64,000 nt of DNA from Sphingobacterium mizutaii (GCF_900187125.1 NZ_LT906468.1:1-64000), one strand, 5' to 3'. Positions 45,748-54,410 are shown, numbered from the stretch's first letter. A program made the numbers and translations. The notes: a model not told the origin generated them from the sequence alone.

Positions 45748-46398
45748 TTAGGCATCGCAGTTGCCATAAGAGCGGTCCAGTAGCGTTACATACCATGAGC
45801 CCTCAAACTGTTTAACATGGAAAATCAAAAAGTGTTCATCGGTTGGATTTAAAATAACCCGATAACTGCCACCTTCCAATTTTGAAACCCTTTCCAAGGT
45901 CTTTTCATCGTATTTGGCTTCATTGAATTCACCTTGGTACTTCATGATGGTATCCAACAAGTGCGTCACGCTGGTCGCCGTCGTATCGCTAGAGAAACCA
46001 TATTTGGTCCATTTATCCGTCTCACATTTAAATTCTGGCAATGCCTCAAAGGTCAAAGTCTTATCATTCTCAAAGGTAGTATAAGGGTAAGACTCCGGAA
46101 CAGGGTTTTGGATATCAAAACTGTCCACTAATTTGAAGTCATCCATCACGCCCGGGCGATAGATAATGGCAAGGCCATGCTCAGGATGGATCAAGGAATT
46201 GATCTTTTCATTGTCTTGGCTCAGGTAGGCGCGCACAAAGCGAGTGATGACCTCCGAAATCTGTTGGACTTCTTCCGGTTCGTTCAGGCTTGCTCGGGTT
46301 ACCGTGTCCTGATGTGCCGTAGCTGTTTTTGATGAGTTATTACAAGAACCTAATAGCGCAATAAAGGCTATCAGTCCTAATGCGTAATTTTTAATCAT
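45748..46398 (-). CDS. Lipoprotein of unknown function
   Basis: A 216-residue lipoprotein: signal with lipobox LLGSC (about 15-19). The mature part has an RFVRAYLSQDNEKINSLIHPEHGLAIIYRP segment (key residues about 53-82) resembling small stress- or SnoaL-like alpha/beta barrels, but no named family is certain. A frame runs upstream to 46497 inside the SDR gene; the signal peptide fixes the start at 46398. It begins 2 bases after the SDR gene, so it is cotranscribed with the beta-oxidation pair. Confidence 0.7.
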   Translation of the reverse strand: MIKNYALGLIAFIALLGSCNNSSKTATAHQDTVTRASLNEPEEVQQISEVITRFVRAYLSQDNEKINSLIHPEHGLAIIYRPGVMDDFKLVDSFDIQNPVPESYPYTTFENDKTLTFEALPEFKCETDKWTKYGFSSDTTATSVTHLLDTIMKYQGEFNEAKYDEKTLERVSKLEGGSYRVILNPTDEHFLIFHVKQFEGSWYVTLLDRSYGNCDA

Positions 46399-46400
46399 GA

Positions 46401-47273
46401 TTATTTGTTGTTTTTCCGGATAGTTTGCTCGATTGTGTCCCACATTTCTGAAGGGATGGCTTCCATGCCGTTCATCTGTCCTGCCCCTTGAAGCCATTCT
46501 CCTCCGTCTATGCTGATTATTTCCCCATTGATATAACCTGCAAAATCGGATATCAAGAAAGCTGCCAAATTTGCTAATTCCTGATGTTCTCCGACACGTT
46601 TTAATGGAACTCGGTTCTTAAAGTCAAATTTCTGGGCCAATTCTCCCGGTAAAAGACGGTCCCAAGCCCCCTTCGTAGGAAATGGTCCCGGTGCAATAGC
46701 ATTATGTCGAATCCCATATTTACCCCATTCCACAGCCAAGGATTTGGTTAAAGTTACCACGCCCCCTTTTGCAACTGCCGATGGAACCACATAGCCCGAT
46801 CCCGTGAAGGCATAGGTCGTTACGATATTCAGAACGTTGGCAGCTTGTTTCCTTTCGATCCAATGCTTGCCAAACTCCAAAGTACAGTTCACAGTACCCT
46901 TAAGTACGATATCAATAATGGTTGAAAAAGCATTTGCAGACAAACGTTCCGTAGGCGAGATAAAGTTCCCGGCAGCATTGTTTACCAATACATCAACTTG
47001 CCCGAATATTTCGATGGCTTTCTCGCGCACCAGCTTGATCTCCTCCGTATTCCTGATGTCACAGGCAACCGGCAATACGGGGTTTCCAGTTTTGCCCTGG
47101 ATTTCTTTGGCAGTTTCTTCCAGTACGTCCAGTTTTCGGCTCGTGATGACCACATTGGCCCCTAGTTCCGAAAAATAGATGGACATCGCCTTGCCCAATC
47201 CCGTTCCTCCACCGGTTACTACCACTGTTTTACCTTTCAAGGCATCCTGCTGTAAAGCTCCTTGTACTGCCAT
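46401..47273 (-). CDS. SDR-family 2,4-dienoyl-CoA reductase-like oxidoreductase
   Basis: A 290-residue short-chain dehydrogenase. The cofactor motif is VTGGGTGLGKAM (about 19-30), followed by NNAAGNF (about 97-103). The catalytic segment TTYAFTGSGYVVPSAVAKGG has Tyr and Lys 15 residues apart, not the usual YxxxK; this spacing and the flanking ALGKYGIRHNAIAPGP-type and INGEIISIDGGEWL stretches match mitochondrial-type 2,4-dienoyl-CoA reductase (DECR). That enzyme reduces 2,4-dienoyl-CoA with NADPH during unsaturated fatty acid breakdown. It lies 2 bases after the isomerase gene. Confidence 0.8.
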   Translation of the reverse strand: MAVQGALQQDALKGKTVVVTGGGTGLGKAMSIYFSELGANVVITSRKLDVLEETAKEIQGKTGNPVLPVACDIRNTEEIKLVREKAIEIFGQVDVLVNNAAGNFISPTERLSANAFSTIIDIVLKGTVNCTLEFGKHWIERKQAANVLNIVTTYAFTGSGYVVPSAVAKGGVVTLTKSLAVEWGKYGIRHNAIAPGPFPTKGAWDRLLPGELAQKFDFKNRVPLKRVGEHQELANLAAFLISDFAGYINGEIISIDGGEWLQGAGQMNGMEAIPSEMWDTIEQTIRKNNK

Positions 47274-47275
47274 AT

Positions 47276-48043
47276 TTATGATTTTTTAGTGAGATTATCG
47301 ATTATTGCTTTCAAGATTGCCCTTGTGGATGGTGCCCACCAGCGCTCTAGGACCTGCTCAATAGCAGCACCCTTTGTTTCTTGCACTTGCTCCAATAGAC
47401 GCTTGCGAATATTCAATTTCGAAGCTTTCCAAGCGTTGGGTTCAAACTGTAAATACTGTTTTGCCTTTCTGGCTGCGGTCGTCTGGATACGGTCAAAATT
47501 AACGACCTCATCCACTAAGCCTACGTTCAATGCCTCTTGCGGAGTCAATAGCTTTCCTTCCAATAAGAATCGCGCCGCATTACCTGAACCGATCCAAAAG
47601 GCATATAGTTCAAAAATACTGCTAGGGACGATGATTCCCACTGGAACCTCATTCAACCCAATGATATATTCACCAGCTGCCATCACACGGTAATCGGAGC
47701 AAAGCGCCAATACACAACCGCCTGCAGGACTATGCCCAGTAACCGCCGTAATAAAGGGCTTAGGAAAAGAGACCAATTCTTCGATCAGGTCAATAAACTT
47801 CTCCCAGAATGCCTTCATCTGCGCCTCATCGTATTGAAAGAGCGTGATCAGGTCCAAGCCAGAAGTAAAGAAACCTTCCTTACCTTGAAGGACAACAGCA
47901 AAAACGGATGGATCTTCCTTTAGGGATTTGAAAGTAGTCGTGATTTCCTCGATCATCTCCAGATGCATGGCATTGGATTTTCCTCGATCTAATTGAATGT
48001 AACAGATGTTCTCTGATACTTGAGTATTTAAGAATGTACCCAT
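47276..48043 (-). CDS. Enoyl-CoA hydratase/isomerase family, delta3-delta2-enoyl-CoA isomerase-like
   Basis: A 255-residue crotonase-fold protein. The oxyanion-hole segments are FFTSGLDLITLFQ (about 58-70) and GHSPAGGCVLALCSDYRVMA (about 105-124). The active-site region IGLNEVPVGIIVP (about 129-141) is closer to delta3-delta2-enoyl-CoA isomerase (ECI/DCI) than to hydratases, which usually have two glutamates. Together with the next gene it would process double bonds during fatty acid beta-oxidation. First gene of a minus-strand operon with the reductase and a lipoprotein. Confidence 0.78.
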   Translation of the reverse strand: MGTFLNTQVSENICYIQLDRGKSNAMHLEMIEEITTTFKSLKEDPSVFAVVLQGKEGFFTSGLDLITLFQYDEAQMKAFWEKFIDLIEELVSFPKPFITAVTGHSPAGGCVLALCSDYRVMAAGEYIIGLNEVPVGIIVPSSIFELYAFWIGSGNAARFLLEGKLLTPQEALNVGLVDEVVNFDRIQTTAARKAKQYLQFEPNAWKASKLNIRKRLLEQVQETKGAAIEQVLERWWAPSTRAILKAIIDNLTKKS

Positions 48044-48163
48044 ATGAATTCCATTTGTTAAGTATGGAAATTTACGGAAAAAATAGTCGTTATGATAAAA
48101 AATTAGCGCTTATATATGGCAATGTGGATATATTTTGATTTATCGAATAAGATTACCAAAAGA

Positions 48164-48187
48164 ATAGGCCCAAACGAATGGGCCTAT
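48164..48187 (-). terminator. Terminator of the MG2/plug protein gene
   Basis: Stem ATAGGCCC / GGGCCTAT with an 8-base loop, just after the stop of the minus-strand gene at 48193, with TTCTTTT following on the minus strand. Confidence 0.7.
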
Positions 48188-48192
48188 CTCTA

Positions 48193-50862
48193 TTATTTGA
48201 CTTCAAACTCTATTATCCTTCTCAATATCCTGCCATTGAAGTCCAAGCCTTCAATAATCATTCTATAGGTTCCCGCCTCATCCGACGTGTAAAAATCAAA
48301 ATTAGCGATGCCCTTCTCGTTCGATACGATTCCCGGTTCCCAATGGATCGTCGTCCTTAGATCCGTTTGGAATTGGTTTTCAGAATTCGTTTCATAAACC
48401 GGTTTATAGAATTCCTTGGTCAAAGAAATTCCCTTTGGCGAAATCGATAAAATTCCGGTCGGTTGATAGGCAGAACTGCGTGCATCCCTACCCGTTTTAG
48501 AAGTAATGATGATCAGGCCGTTGGCACCATAAGAACCATAAATGGAAGTATAGTTAATATTCCTTAACACCTCCACACTTTGTATGTCTATAGGGTTGAT
48601 CGTGGCAATCATATCGCCTTCCACATACATCCCGTCTATTACCACCTGCATTGCTCCATTGCTACGCGTGTTATAAGGGATCCCACCACGGAATATCACC
48701 CCCGTCAATCGACCGTTTAAACACATCTCCAAGTTCGGACAGGTGCTCAGGTCTTCCGCGGTCAGGGTCTGGTCTGCATTTCCAGGACCATTCAGGTTAG
48801 ACGAATTAGCGGCTGCTTTTGGACGCTGTGCCCGAACGGTAACTTCTTCAATCTGGAATACCTTCTCCATGATCCCCTTTTTCTCCAATTGCTCATAAAA
48901 CTTCTTGCTGGCCAGCAACTGCTCTTCATTCAGTTTGTTGATGTCATTCAAGATCAAAGGATTGTTCTTTTCGAAGTTTATCGCAGGTTCCTTGAATGGA
49001 TCTGCAATGATGTCTACAAAGTTCTTACCCTTCTCGTTCCTTGCCGACAATAAGAACTTGACACTGTCCGGAAACAAGAGATCCTTAAAAACAAAGTCCC
49101 CTTCAGCGTTCGCCAAGGTATCTAGGTAATCCATGAAATTATTCGTGGATATCAGCTGTATCTTCGCATTAGGGACCGGCGCCTTTCTGCCGACCTTGCG
49201 GATGCTCCCCTTTATGGTAATCCCCTTTTCTTCGTCAAACTCGGCCTTCGATGCGCTGAGGGAGTCCAACTTGTTGATGGAAATCTTTCTCCAACCCTGC
49301 GTTAGCAGCAAGTTGTCCAGATCAACTGCCTTCACCGTACCATCTGGGTTAAAATAGAAACTTGGCTTTTCAATAAAACCTTTGATATCTGCATTCAAGA
49401 AGAGAGAACTCATGATACTCACCGAATTAGGCACATCATCTTTATAGTTCTTCAGGTTAACCACCGATGCCGATAGGGCCGAGAACCGAATGCTATCATC
49501 CGAATTCCCGATCGTAATTTCCGTGTTTACCTTGTCCCGCAGGCCATAACTGCTCTTGTTTAATTTCACCTCAGCAGGCAAAATTGACTTTTTATTATAG
49601 TTGAATATGGCCCTTTCAGAAAGCGGAAGGAAATCCTTGTTCAATAGGCTTACGGTCAATACCCCCATAGGAAGGTCTTTACGCGGCACATTGAACAGCA
49701 CATTAGCTTGCGCTGCCTTGTTCTTGGCCATATAATAGATTTTCCCTAAATGTTGGACAATGACGTATAGGTCCTCATTATTTATTTTTCCCTCTGCAAT
49801 ATTGACCTGCACAAATACCTTGTCAGCATTACTGTTGTTGACTGCCAAGGCGATTTTATTGCCCGATACAGCCTCTATATTAATGGTCTTCTGACTGCCA
49901 TCCTCAAATTGTGTATGAATTTGGTAGCTCTCGCCCTCTGCAAAATAACATGGCGAAGAACCCATTCCCAGCTCGTTGGTACTCAGCACTGCTGCGGTGT
50001 CCTGCTTAGAATCGATGATTGTTATATCCGCCTTTATTCCCAATCCCTGCGGATTCAATGTCTTAATGGCGATTCTGTTAAGCTCGTTGCTGACGATCTG
50101 CCCGCCTTCAATAAAGTATTGCACCGCATTTTCAGAATCAAAGACATTCGTATTGATCAATTTCTTGACAATGGAGCCATCTAAGTTCTTGAAACGAATG
50201 GAAAGCGGTTTGCCCCGATTTTTATCGGTCACCTTGATCTTTATGCTCCCATCTGGCTGCATAGACTCCCGGCCTCGATCCACGACCTTATCCCCATCCA
50301 TTATCGTATATCCCACAGAAGTCTTCTCCCAAGGCTTATTTTCGGGGTTCTCGAAATTCAACAGGTAGAACTCGTTTTCCGCCTCCTTTATCAGTTTACT
50401 GCTGCTTATGATATTGTCCGAGCGTACATTCCCTATGTTCAGTACCTTCTCAAAATAATAGTCAGAGCTGCTATTCCGCATCCAATTGCTATAGGCACGC
50501 ATTCTATAGGAGCCTTCCACCAAGGTGTCCGCCAAAAGCATGTCGCCTACAGATACTCCCGTGAACAGGGAGTTTATCTTTTGTGACACAATATCCCCAG
50601 TGGGACTGATCAGTTCCACATAAGCAATATTGGAAAGAATGGAGAGTTGATTTTCCAGACCAATCGTCGAGTAGATCTTGTACCAGACGGTTTCTCCGGC
50701 ACCATAGTTATTGCGGTCTGTTTGGATATGGATCTTCTCCTGAGGGAATTTTCCGGCATACAAATCCATTTTTGCTTGAAAGGAATCCGCGGTTTGTGCA
50801 TGTATTGGTTTGAAAAAGCTGACAAAACACAGGAAAGCCAACAAGGCGGTGAGTTTCTTCAT
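48193..50862 (-). CDS. Surface protein with MG2-like and TonB-plug-like domains
   Basis: An 889-residue exported protein with signal peptide (about 1-22, ending IHAQ). It starts with a macroglobulin-like region (FPQEKIHIQTDRNNYGAGET-type, key residues about 39-58; AGETVWYKIY), has a carboxypeptidase-regulatory-like domain around 520-600, then a TonB-receptor plug-like domain with MQVVIDGMYVEG (about 744-755) and VEVLRNINYTSIYGSYGANG (about 769-788), and a last beta domain DFYTSDEAGTYRMIIEG. It has no beta barrel, so it is not a transporter. Proteins of this architecture are common in Bacteroidota and of unknown role. Alone, with its own terminator. Confidence 0.8.
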   Translation of the reverse strand: MKKLTALLAFLCFVSFFKPIHAQTADSFQAKMDLYAGKFPQEKIHIQTDRNNYGAGETVWYKIYSTIGLENQLSILSNIAYVELISPTGDIVSQKINSLFTGVSVGDMLLADTLVEGSYRMRAYSNWMRNSSSDYYFEKVLNIGNVRSDNIISSSKLIKEAENEFYLLNFENPENKPWEKTSVGYTIMDGDKVVDRGRESMQPDGSIKIKVTDKNRGKPLSIRFKNLDGSIVKKLINTNVFDSENAVQYFIEGGQIVSNELNRIAIKTLNPQGLGIKADITIIDSKQDTAAVLSTNELGMGSSPCYFAEGESYQIHTQFEDGSQKTINIEAVSGNKIALAVNNSNADKVFVQVNIAEGKINNEDLYVIVQHLGKIYYMAKNKAAQANVLFNVPRKDLPMGVLTVSLLNKDFLPLSERAIFNYNKKSILPAEVKLNKSSYGLRDKVNTEITIGNSDDSIRFSALSASVVNLKNYKDDVPNSVSIMSSLFLNADIKGFIEKPSFYFNPDGTVKAVDLDNLLLTQGWRKISINKLDSLSASKAEFDEEKGITIKGSIRKVGRKAPVPNAKIQLISTNNFMDYLDTLANAEGDFVFKDLLFPDSVKFLLSARNEKGKNFVDIIADPFKEPAINFEKNNPLILNDINKLNEEQLLASKKFYEQLEKKGIMEKVFQIEEVTVRAQRPKAAANSSNLNGPGNADQTLTAEDLSTCPNLEMCLNGRLTGVIFRGGIPYNTRSNGAMQVVIDGMYVEGDMIATINPIDIQSVEVLRNINYTSIYGSYGANGLIIITSKTGRDARSSAYQPTGILSISPKGISLTKEFYKPVYETNSENQFQTDLRTTIHWEPGIVSNEKGIANFDFYTSDEAGTYRMIIEGLDFNGRILRRIIEFEVK

Positions 50863-50955
50863 AATTAGAGTGGCTAAATCATCATAATATTACGAAAATT
50901 TGCAAAGAATCTTGCTAAATATTTTTTTTGGGATCGGATTTCTCATCTGCTTCAA

Positions 50956-50963
50956 TATCTTTG
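50956..50963 (+). promoter_or_regulatory. -7 element abutting the purD start
   Basis: TATCTTTG, exact TAnnTTTG, ends 4 bases before the ATG at 50968; a leaderless transcript is likely. Confidence 0.55.
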
Positions 50964-50967
50964 CGGT

Positions 50968-52242
50968 ATGAATATTCTGATCATCGGCTCTGGAGGTAGA
51001 GAGTCTGCCTTTGCCTATAAAATCTCGCAAAGCCCTAAACTAAGCAAATTATTTATCGCTCCTGGAAATGCAGGAACTGGACAATACGGTGAAAATGTAC
51101 CCTTAAAAGTGACCGACTTTGAAGGAATCGCTGATTTTGCTTTGAAAAACCAAGTGGAAATGATCGTGGTAGGTCCAGAAGAACCATTGGTGAAAGGTAT
51201 TCATGACTTCTTCCTATCTAGGGAAGATTTAAAAGGCATCGCCATTGTTGGTCCACAACAAGAAGGTGCCCAATTGGAAGGATCTAAGGATTTCTCCAAG
51301 GAATTTATGATCCGTCACAATATCCCAACAGCAGCTTTCAAATCCTTCAATAAGGAAAACCTAGAAGAAGGCTTGGCCTATTTAGATACCCAAAAACTTC
51401 CGATCGTTTTAAAAGCAGATGGTTTGGCGCAAGGAAAAGGCGTGTTGATCATCGATAATTACGATGAAGCAAAAGCGGAACTTAAGGCCATGATCAATGA
51501 TTCTAAATTCGGAGCTGCAAGTGATGTGGTTGTCGTAGAAGAATTCCTGAAAGGGATCGAGCTTTCTGTTTTCGTATTGACCGACGGAAATGACTATAAA
51601 GTATTGCCATCCGCAAAAGACTACAAACGTATCGGCGAAGGGGACACAGGATTAAATACAGGTGGTATGGGCTCGGTTTCACCAGTTCCTTTTGCAGATC
51701 AGGCATTTTTGGACAAGGTAGAAAGCCGCATCATCAAACCTACAGTAGATGGCTTGAAAAACGATAATATCCCTTACAAGGGCTTTATCTTTATCGGTCT
51801 GATGAATGTAGACGGTGAACCCTTTGTAATTGAATACAACGTGCGTATGGGCGATCCTGAAACAGAATCTGTATTGGTTCGTATCGAATCTGACCTAGTT
51901 GACCTTTTGGAAGGCGTGGCTAAGGAAGACCTAGCAAGCCGTTCTTATACCGTGACCAATAAAACCGCAGCAACCGTAATGATTGTTTCCGGTGGTTATC
52001 CAGGCAATTACGATACAGGTAAGGTGATCACAAACATCGAAAACGTAAAAGAATCTATCGTATTCCATGCAGGCACAAAACTAGATGGACAGAATGTATT
52101 GACTGCCGGCGGAAGGGTTCTAGCAGTAACTGCGCTAGAAGACGACCTGTTCTCCGCTTTGCAACAGGCAACCGCTGACGCTGGACGCATCTTTTTCCAA
52201 GGAAAGTACTTCAGAACCGACATTGGATTCGATCTTATATAA
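50968..52242 (+). CDS. purD: Phosphoribosylamine-glycine ligase
   Basis: PurD joins phosphoribosylamine and glycine with ATP, the second step of purine synthesis. The 424-residue ATP-grasp protein starts MNILIIGSGGRESAFAYKIS and has VGPEEPLVKGIHDF (about 71-84), LKADGLAQGKGVLI (about 149-162), GGMGSVSPVPF (about 231-241) and VIEYNVRMGDPETE (about 288-301). Divergent from the MG2/plug gene. It is followed by tRNA-Glu. Confidence 0.97.
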   Translation: MNILIIGSGGRESAFAYKISQSPKLSKLFIAPGNAGTGQYGENVPLKVTDFEGIADFALKNQVEMIVVGPEEPLVKGIHDFFLSREDLKGIAIVGPQQEGAQLEGSKDFSKEFMIRHNIPTAAFKSFNKENLEEGLAYLDTQKLPIVLKADGLAQGKGVLIIDNYDEAKAELKAMINDSKFGAASDVVVVEEFLKGIELSVFVLTDGNDYKVLPSAKDYKRIGEGDTGLNTGGMGSVSPVPFADQAFLDKVESRIIKPTVDGLKNDNIPYKGFIFIGLMNVDGEPFVIEYNVRMGDPETESVLVRIESDLVDLLEGVAKEDLASRSYTVTNKTAATVMIVSGGYPGNYDTGKVITNIENVKESIVFHAGTKLDGQNVLTAGGRVLAVTALEDDLFSALQQATADAGRIFFQGKYFRTDIGFDLI

Positions 52243-52291
52243 AAATATCGGTTTAAAAGCCAATGAGTTATATTTTTGCCAGTGAAAATAT

Positions 52292-52322
52292 TTTGGAACA
52301 ATAGATAAAGCTTCTATATTTG
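52292..52322 (+). promoter_or_regulatory. Promoter of tRNA-Glu
   Basis: TTTG (52292-52295), 19 bases, then TATATTTG (52315-52322): a full match to the Bacteroidota housekeeping promoter, 17 bases before the mature tRNA start. Confidence 0.8.
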
Positions 52323-52339
52323 CATCACCAGAGCAAAAA

Positions 52340-52411
52340 GGCCCGTTCGTCTAGGGGTTAGGACGCAAGATTTTCATTCTTGAAACAGGGGTTCGATTCC
52401 CCTACGGGCTA
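52340..52411 (+). tRNA. tRNA-Glu (anticodon TTC)
   Basis: A 72-base cloverleaf: acceptor stem GGCCCGT / ACGGGCT (first pair G-T), D-arm GTCT-loop-GGAC, anticodon arm CAAGA-TTTTCAT-TCTTG with anticodon TTC, T-arm AGGGG-TTCGATT-CCCCT, discriminator A. The 3' CCA is not encoded. It has its own promoter and a strong terminator. Confidence 0.97.
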
Positions 52412-52414
52412 CAG

Positions 52415-52446
52415 AAAAAAGCGACTTGAAAAAGTCGCTTTTTTTG
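52415..52446 (+). terminator. Terminator of tRNA-Glu
   Basis: A 13-bp stem AAAAAAGCGACTT / AAGTCGCTTTTTT with a 4-base loop and T tract, directly after the tRNA. Confidence 0.9.
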
Positions 52447-52471
52447 GTTTAAGGTATTCTGTACCTATCTA

Positions 52472-52726
52472 TTATTTTTTTTCATTAAAAACTCCTTTTC
52501 TATTTTTTAAGTTTCTTTTGAGCCTAAGCGAATCGTTGAATTCTGTGAATGGGAAGTATAAAACAATAGGTATTAATGTCGTGAGTAATTTTGTTTGAAT
52601 AGGTTGTTTTGATATCAAAACCAGTATTGCTCCAATAATAAATGCTGGTATGCCAAAAACTAAAAGTTAGTATCTTAAAACACAACCAATGAAGCTAAAT
52701 GCTATTAAAACAAGTCCAATGTCCAT
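52472..52726 (-). pseudogene. Small membrane-protein gene with premature stop
   Basis: On the minus strand a frame starts with MDIGLVLIAFSFIGCVLRY, meets an in-frame TAA at codon 20 (52667-52669), and continues with a coherent hydrophobic protein (LLVFGIPAFIIGAILVLISK, then FPFTEFNDSLRLKRN) to a TAA at 52472. Without the stop it would be an 84-residue protein with about three membrane segments. No family recognised. It may be a decayed gene or use a later start. Confidence 0.5.
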
Positions 52727-52841
52727 CTTGTATTATAGGATGAACAGTACAGAACCGGGGACGGCTATGCCTGAACTTGCTCGATCGATGATCCATACCG
52801 AAGGGGTGGAATTGATAAAGGATTGGATAAAGCATTTGTAA
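52719..52841 (+). pseudogene. Remnant of a larger oxidoreductase/cytochrome-type gene (C-terminal piece)
   Basis: A short plus-strand frame encodes YYRMNSTEPGTAMPELARSM and then HTEGVELIKDWI before TAA at 52839-52841. The RMNSTEPG..MPELxRxxxHxEGVxLIxxWI pattern is typical of the C-terminus of secreted dehydrogenase/c-type-cytochrome proteins of Bacteroidota, which are several hundred residues long. Only about 40 codons remain, and they overlap the opposite-strand membrane-protein remnant. Read as the tail of a gene lost by deletion. Confidence 0.5.
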
Positions 52842-52881
52842 TCAAGAACTATTAGAAAAAACAGCATAAAGAATTAGAATA

Positions 52882-54276
52882 ATGAATGATTCAATTCTAC
52901 AATTGTTTGATGTTCAGCAAGGACATCAACAGGAGCTTCGTATGAGTTCTACGGGCGTGCGTATCGGTAAGTTACGGCGATTGAAGGCCAATATCTTAAA
53001 GTTTGAGAGCCGCATATTCGAAGCTCTGGAGGCAGATCTTCGAAAGAATGCCTATGAATCTGCTTTAACGGAAGTGTATTTTATCTATAGTGAAATTGAT
53101 TATGCGATCAAGTACCTTCCTTCGTGGATGCGGAAGAAAAGCAAGCCCTATACATTCACTAGTTTTTTGTCGAAAAATTGGATCCAATACGAGTCTTTGG
53201 GCACTTCTTTGATTATTTCCCCTTGGAATTATCCCTTTCAACTGAGCATGAGTCCGTTGGTTTCTGCGATTGCAGCAGGATGTTCGGTGATACTGAAGCC
53301 TTCGGAGTATAGCCCAAAAACGTCTCAAGTAATAAAAGACTTAATAGAGGAGACTTTTTCGGAGAAGGAAGTGAAATGCCTATTGGGAGAAAAGGAACTG
53401 GCTACGGAATTACTAAAGCTTCCATTCAACAAGATATTTTTTACGGGGAATCCCGAGGTTGGTAAAATTGTCATGAAGGCAGGGGCGGAGCATCTTTCGA
53501 GCGTTACGCTGGAATTAGGTGGTAAGTCGCCGGTCATAATTGCGGAGGATTATGATCTAAAGGCAGCCGCCCTTAAAATTGCATGTGGTAAGTTGATCAA
53601 TGCCGGGCAGACCTGCATTGCCCCCGACTACCTCTTTATTCCGCAGGGGGCTATAGAAAGTTTTAACATTGCTTTCCAAGATGCTTGTCGGGAATTGTTC
53701 TATCAAGATGGCGAACTCGATTACAATCGCTATGCGAAAATCATCAATAGCCGGCATCAGCAGCGAATTGAGGGGCTTTTGGATGATGCTTTGCAGCGGA
53801 ACGCCAAAATTCTATGGCAGGCTAGTGGGGGAGATCAGCAGTCGATATCACCTGTATTGATTACAGATGTTGACCAAGGGAGCAAGATTATGGAGGAGGA
53901 GATATTTGGACCTTTGTTACCTGTCATTCCCTATACAGATCTACAGGACGTGGTGGAACACATCAATGCTAAGCCGAAACCCTTGGCAATGTACATATTC
54001 TCGGATAGCGGTTCTTTTAGTAATGAACTGCTGAAGCGTTGCAGTTCTGGGTCTGTCTGTATCAATGACGTACTGATCCAGGTCTCCAATCCTAACCTTC
54101 CATTTGGTGGTGTAAACCACAGTGGGATAGGGAGCTGTCATGGATTTTACGGATTCAAGGCCTTTTCCCATGAAAGAGCTATAATGAAACAAACTAAGTT
54201 TTCATTTTCAAAAATGATCTATCCACCCTATCGGGGTAAAGAATCCATTTTCAAACTATTGAAAAAATGGATGTAA
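52882..54276 (+). CDS. Aldehyde dehydrogenase (class 3-like)
   Basis: A 464-residue NAD(P)-dependent aldehyde dehydrogenase of the short class-3/fatty-aldehyde type. Seen: SPWNYPFQLSMSPLVSAIAA (about 113-132), KPSEYSPKTS, FTGNPEVGKIVMKAGAEHL (about 191-209), LELGGKSPVI with the general-base Glu (about 213-222), and the catalytic Cys in NAGQTCIAPDYLF (about 239-251). The C-terminus is FGGVNHSGIGSCHGFYGFKAF. Cytosolic. Its start follows the decayed gene region. Confidence 0.92.
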   Translation: MNDSILQLFDVQQGHQQELRMSSTGVRIGKLRRLKANILKFESRIFEALEADLRKNAYESALTEVYFIYSEIDYAIKYLPSWMRKKSKPYTFTSFLSKNWIQYESLGTSLIISPWNYPFQLSMSPLVSAIAAGCSVILKPSEYSPKTSQVIKDLIEETFSEKEVKCLLGEKELATELLKLPFNKIFFTGNPEVGKIVMKAGAEHLSSVTLELGGKSPVIIAEDYDLKAAALKIACGKLINAGQTCIAPDYLFIPQGAIESFNIAFQDACRELFYQDGELDYNRYAKIINSRHQQRIEGLLDDALQRNAKILWQASGGDQQSISPVLITDVDQGSKIMEEEIFGPLLPVIPYTDLQDVVEHINAKPKPLAMYIFSDSGSFSNELLKRCSSGSVCINDVLIQVSNPNLPFGGVNHSGIGSCHGFYGFKAFSHERAIMKQTKFSFSKMIYPPYRGKESIFKLLKKWM

Positions 54277-54316
54277 AAGGGTTTGATCGTTAGTTAGTAG
54301 GTTTAATTGATTGAAG

Positions 54317-54350
54317 GGAGTCTCCAACTTTTTGGAGGCTTCTTTTTTTA
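54317..54350 (+). terminator. Terminator of the aldehyde dehydrogenase gene
   Basis: A 9-pair stem (with G-T wobbles) around GAGTCTCC / GGAGGCTTC and a T tract. Confidence 0.6.
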
Positions 54351-54410
54351 TTTTAAAACCTTGGAATAGTTTGTGTTGTTCTATGCTGTGAGTCAATAAT
54401 ACGATATCCA

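Noticed and set aside
46399..46497. Upstream start for the lipoprotein at 45748
   Set aside because: The extra 33 residues are a shadow of the SDR gene; the lipoprotein signal starts at 46398.
52340..52882. Complete integrative element at tRNA-Glu
   Set aside because: No integrase and no repeat of the tRNA 3' end were found in the window; only gene remnants are visible.
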